Shown: one piece after another, positions 5,857-8,155 of the stretch
Position numbering within the stretch: the first letter of the stretch is position 1
How the letters are laid out: every line of letters begins with the position of its first letter
From: Acidobacteriaceae bacterium
GTDB taxonomy: Bacteria; Acidobacteriota; Terriglobia; Terriglobales; Acidobacteriaceae
NCBI GenBank assembly: GCA_030049955.1
Contig: JASIJX010000097.1
Coordinates: 1-8,155, forward strand
Direction of reading: 5' to 3'
DNA length: 8,155 bases
Notes under the pieces: generated by a model
Told to the model about the DNA's origin: nothing
The model's database searches: none
What the model saw: only the letters and a program-made list of their open reading frames with translations
Made by a program: the position numbers and the translations under genes

Positions 5857-5991
5857 CGGGTTCGAGCACCGAAAGTTTGTAATTTAATTTTGTGAGCTGT
5901 CGCGAAAAACGCCCAAAATTCCCACTACATAAATAGAGCAATTTTTTAAGGGCGGCCCTCCCGAAAGCCGGAGGCTGAATTGGGGGCCAGC

Positions 5992-6227
5992 ATGGACCTT
6001 GCTTTAGCATCCGTGACCGCGCCGGCGCCATCTCGCGCGGCTCAGTACGTCCGCATGTCGACCGAGCACCAGCAAGTATTCGCCGGAAAACCAGCTCGAG
6101 ATCATCCGCCAATATGCAGCAGCCCACAACATGGAGATCGTCCAGGATTATTCCGACCATGTCGTGGTGGGCTGAACATCGCAGTTCGGGAGAGTCTCAA
6201 TCAGCTCATGGCCGACGTCGAGGCCAG
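5992..6227 (+). pseudogene. Serine recombinase, N-terminal catalytic fragment with two opposite frameshifts
   Basis: This is the start of a large serine recombinase (resolvase/invertase fold). From the ATG at 5992, 'APSRAAQYVRMSTEHQQ' carries the conserved Tyr, Arg and nucleophile Ser of the YxRxSt-Q motif. An extra G at about 6076 shifts the frame, and reading +1 gives 'YSPENQLEIIRQYAAAHNME' followed by 'IVQDYSDH'. A missing G at about 6161 restores the original frame, giving 'GLNIAVRESLNQLMADVEAR'. The family normally reads 'DHG(R/K)SGLNI' here. Similarity stops at about 6227, and the rest of the catalytic domain and the DNA-binding recombinase domain are gone. In the as-is frame (TTG 5980 also possible) the product is an 89-residue chimera. 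Such enzymes integrate mobile elements. Here it is a relic at the right edge of the decayed zone. Confidence 0.86.
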
Positions 6228-6393
6228 AACATGCTTCCTAATCTCATAAGCCAGGGGGCACGACCAGTTCACTTGCCGCGCCCGCCCATCCAGCCAGCGC
6301 GGAGCGGTCGAGATCAACGCTTTCTCGGGCAAAGATCGCGGACTGCGGCAAAGGCGGCGCAGGTGTGTACAATTGGGCGGCTGGGAAACCATA
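6228..6393. other. Gap between recombinase relic and rhamnosidase gene
   Basis: This GC-rich stretch of 166 bases has no recognised gene. It must contain the rhamnosidase promoter if the gene is expressed on its own. A TACAAT (6368-6373) could be a -10 box 20 bases before the ATG, but no convincing -35 is seen and the spacing would give a very short leader. The ribosome binding site is weak ('ctgggaaacc', GGGA at 6383-6386). Confidence 0.35.
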
Positions 6394-8155
6394 ATGAAAA
6401 CCTTGGCTATTAAGAATGCAATGATCCCTTTGATAGCGTTAGGATTCGTTTTTAGCGTGGCGTCGGCAGATCGGGCTCGGCAACCGCCGGCGGAAATCTT
6501 TGGCCCGGTTCATCTGCGCCTCGACAACCTGGCGACACCGCTTGGCATTGACGATCCCGCGCCACGCTTTTCGTGGCAGTTGAGCGATCCCGCGCCCGGC
6601 GCGAGACAGACGGCGTATGAGGTAATGGTTGCGTCGTCGCCCGAACTGTTGAACCAGGGCAAAGCGGACATCTGGGACAGCGGCCGCATAGCGTCGCAGC
6701 AATCGCTGAATGTGCAATACCGCGGCCCGGCGCTCACGCCGAGCACGCGCTACTTCTGGTGCGTAAAGCTCTGGAATTCGATCGGCAAATCCTATCCGCA
6801 AAGCCATGGCAGTTGGTGGGAATCCGGCTTGATGTCGCAGGACGCATGGCATGCGCAGTGGATCGGCTACGAAACTCCGGAAGAGGCCACTGTGCGTAGC
6901 GCGCCCGCCGAGTGGATCGTCAACCCCGATGCCAGGTCACCCAAGGGGCAAGACCGGCCCGAGCAGCGCTTCGACTATCGCGCCACTGTGACCCTCGCGA
7001 AGCCGGTGCGCCATGCCGCGCTCTACGCCACCGGGCAGGACACGGTATCCGCATGGATCAACGGCGCACAGGTAGCCACGGAGGCTAAGCTTGCACCGTC
7101 GAATCAGATGCCGTGGCGAAAGTTCGTGCGCACCGAGGTGGGATCGCATTTGAGTGTGGGAAAGAACGCGTTGGCAATTGAGACGCTGCATTACGTGGTG
7201 AACCCCAATGGCGCGGCCACCGACGATGCGCCGCCGATGATAGCCACGCTGGTGGTGGAATATACAGATGGAACCTGGACCAGTTTCTCGAGCAGCAAGC
7301 AGTGGAAAACGGCCACTGCCGCTGCACATGGCTGGGAGCAGAAAGACTTCGACGACTCCGCATGGAAAACCGCCATCCTGTGGCGCCCACTCGGCCCGAG
7401 CCCGGAGCCGGCTGGACATCCGTGGATTCCCGACTCGGTGAAGGAACTGCGTTATGTGTTCAGCCTCAATGGACCCGTGAAGTCGGCAAGGCTCTATGTA
7501 ACCGCGCTGGGCTGGTACACGATGACCCTGAACAACATGCCGGTCGATGAAGCCGGAGGGGAAGGGGAACAGTGGTTTAAACCGGGATGGACGGACTATC
7601 GTGAGCGTGTTGTCTATCAGACCTTTGATGTAACGAAGCCGATTAATGATCAAGACCGGGATGCGGGAACCGCTGATGAATACGACCACGAACTGACCGC
7701 GTTGTTGGCGCCGGGATGGTATGAAACGCCTCTTGAATGGTTCCAACAGCCCAACAACTACGGCATTACGCCGCCGGCGCTCCGGGCGCAGTTACGCATT
7801 GAGCATATGGATGGCCGCGTGGAGTGGCTGACAACGGATGCTCACTGGCAGGCGCGCACGACGGGAATATCGCGTGCGGAACTTTACGACGGCGAGACCG
7901 AGGACAGGAGAAAGTGGGGTCCGATGGAAGCTGACGCCATCGGTTCCGCGGCGCACGACTGGAGAAGCGCGCAAGTGATCGATCCCGCGCCGGTGCAGAT
8001 TGTGGCACAGGACTTTCCACCCATTCGCGCAGAAACGAGGATCGAGGCAAAATCCGTAACCCAGCCGAAACCCGGCGTCTACGTGTACGACTTCGGGCAG
8101 AACCTGACTGGAGCAGAACTCTTAAATGTGGCAGGACCGCCCGGAATGCACATCC
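6394..8155 (+). CDS. Secreted alpha-L-rhamnosidase (GH78), N-terminal 587 residues
   Basis: This protein hydrolyses terminal alpha-L-rhamnose from plant or microbial glycans. From the ATG at 6394 the frame is open to the window end, so the gene is 3'-truncated by the window. A signal peptide (about 1-25) has the hydrophobic core 'MIPLIALGFVFSV' and a likely cut after 'ASA'. Next is a fibronectin/Ig-like domain (about 38-145) with 'LRLDNLATPLGIDDPAPRFS', ended by 'AQWIG' (154-158). Then follow a first beta-sandwich (about 190-325; 'LYATGQDTVSAWINGAQV') and the rhamnosidase N-terminal jelly roll (about 350-506; 'ARLYVTALGWYTMTLNN', 'PGWTDYRERVVYQT', 'YDGETEDRR'). Last is the start of the central domain, 'VYVYDFGQNLTGAELL' (562-577). 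The (alpha/alpha)6 catalytic domain with its acidic residues lies beyond the window. Family members are commonly about 900-1100 residues. The reading frame is clean, unlike the relics to its left. Confidence 0.94.
   Translation, partial: MKTLAIKNAMIPLIALGFVFSVASADRARQPPAEIFGPVHLRLDNLATPLGIDDPAPRFSWQLSDPAPGARQTAYEVMVASSPELLNQGKADIWDSGRIASQQSLNVQYRGPALTPSTRYFWCVKLWNSIGKSYPQSHGSWWESGLMSQDAWHAQWIGYETPEEATVRSAPAEWIVNPDARSPKGQDRPEQRFDYRATVTLAKPVRHAALYATGQDTVSAWINGAQVATEAKLAPSNQMPWRKFVRTEVGSHLSVGKNALAIETLHYVVNPNGAATDDAPPMIATLVVEYTDGTWTSFSSSKQWKTATAAAHGWEQKDFDDSAWKTAILWRPLGPSPEPAGHPWIPDSVKELRYVFSLNGPVKSARLYVTALGWYTMTLNNMPVDEAGGEGEQWFKPGWTDYRERVVYQTFDVTKPINDQDRDAGTADEYDHELTALLAPGWYETPLEWFQQPNNYGITPPALRAQLRIEHMDGRVEWLTTDAHWQARTTGISRAELYDGETEDRRKWGPMEADAIGSAAHDWRSAQVIDPAPVQIVAQDFPPIRAETRIEAKSVTQPKPGVYVYDFGQNLTGAELLNVAGPPGMHI

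Larger units (their letters stand above)
5762..5991. other. Intergenic repeat and AT-rich zone before the recombinase fragment
   Basis: This 230-base stretch holds two more copies of the 'cagggaat' repeat, a perfect hairpin (listed separately), and an AT-rich segment around 5878-5950 that is unlike its GC-rich surroundings. A minus-strand frame crosses it (5780-6160), but it has no domain signature and is antisense to the recombinase, so I do not call it. It may be the upstream flank carried with the recombinase. Confidence 0.5.

Noticed and set aside
5851..5870. tRNA-like 'gggttcga' T-loop
   Set aside because: The T-arm-like octamer has no matching acceptor, anticodon or D arms nearby. No tRNA can be folded.
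6937..7746. 269-codon minus-strand ORF
   Set aside because: It is a mirror frame of the GC-rich rhamnosidase gene, whose plus-strand sequence matches GH78 throughout. The antisense product is Arg/Pro/His-rich and unrecognisable.
1..8155. New defence or toxin-antitoxin system centred on the ImmA-like protease
   Set aside because: The protease is disrupted, has no HTH or toxin partner, and its neighbours are unrelated fragments. Nothing supports a functional module.

Overview
The window looks like chromosomal DNA of a Gram-negative soil-type bacterium, most likely an Acidobacteriota (Terriglobia-like) genome. That placement is inference. It rests on a three-gene MlaE-MlaF-MlaD lipid-transport operon whose MlaD carries an OmpA-like tail, a large secreted GH78 rhamnosidase, and gene relics separated by short 'aacagggaatt' repeats. 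No rRNA, tRNA or CRISPR array is visible.

Layout. Positions 1-1420 are mostly non-coding and degenerate: a possible gene tail (2-106), a tiny ORF behind a strong ribosome binding site (minus strand, 96-140), short direct repeats, and the C-terminal part of an IS3-family transposase whose N-terminal two thirds are missing. Positions 1487-4386 (minus strand) hold the only complete operon: mlaE, mlaF and mlaD, tightly coupled (4-bp overlap, then directly adjacent). It encodes the inner-membrane permease, the ATPase and the membrane-anchored MCE substrate-binding subunit of a phospholipid transporter. mlaE appears to start at an unusual CTG codon. Positions 4420-6230 are a gene graveyard. They hold an ImmA/IrrE-type zinc metallopeptidase broken across three frames, a scrap of a PLP-dependent decarboxylase, the start of a two-helix membrane protein and the end of a YCII-like protein (both minus strand), a repeat and hairpin zone, and the N-terminal catalytic piece of a serine recombinase with two opposite frameshifts. 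From 6394 to the window end an intact reading frame encodes the N-terminal 587 residues of a secreted alpha-L-rhamnosidase. Its catalytic barrel lies beyond the window.

How it fits together. The mla genes form a working unit for lipid trafficking between the inner and outer membranes. The rhamnosidase is an independent glycan-degradation gene. The DNA around mla is the debris of mobile elements (IS3, serine recombinase) and captured fragments. The mla genes and the rhamnosidase read cleanly for over 1.7 kb each, while every gene in the intervening zone is shifted or cut. The damage therefore looks like real decay rather than general sequencing error. I see no convincing new multi-gene system. 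The most useful observations are the missed mlaE N-terminus with its CTG start, the MCE-OmpA fusion, and several relics that are invisible to ordinary ORF calling.
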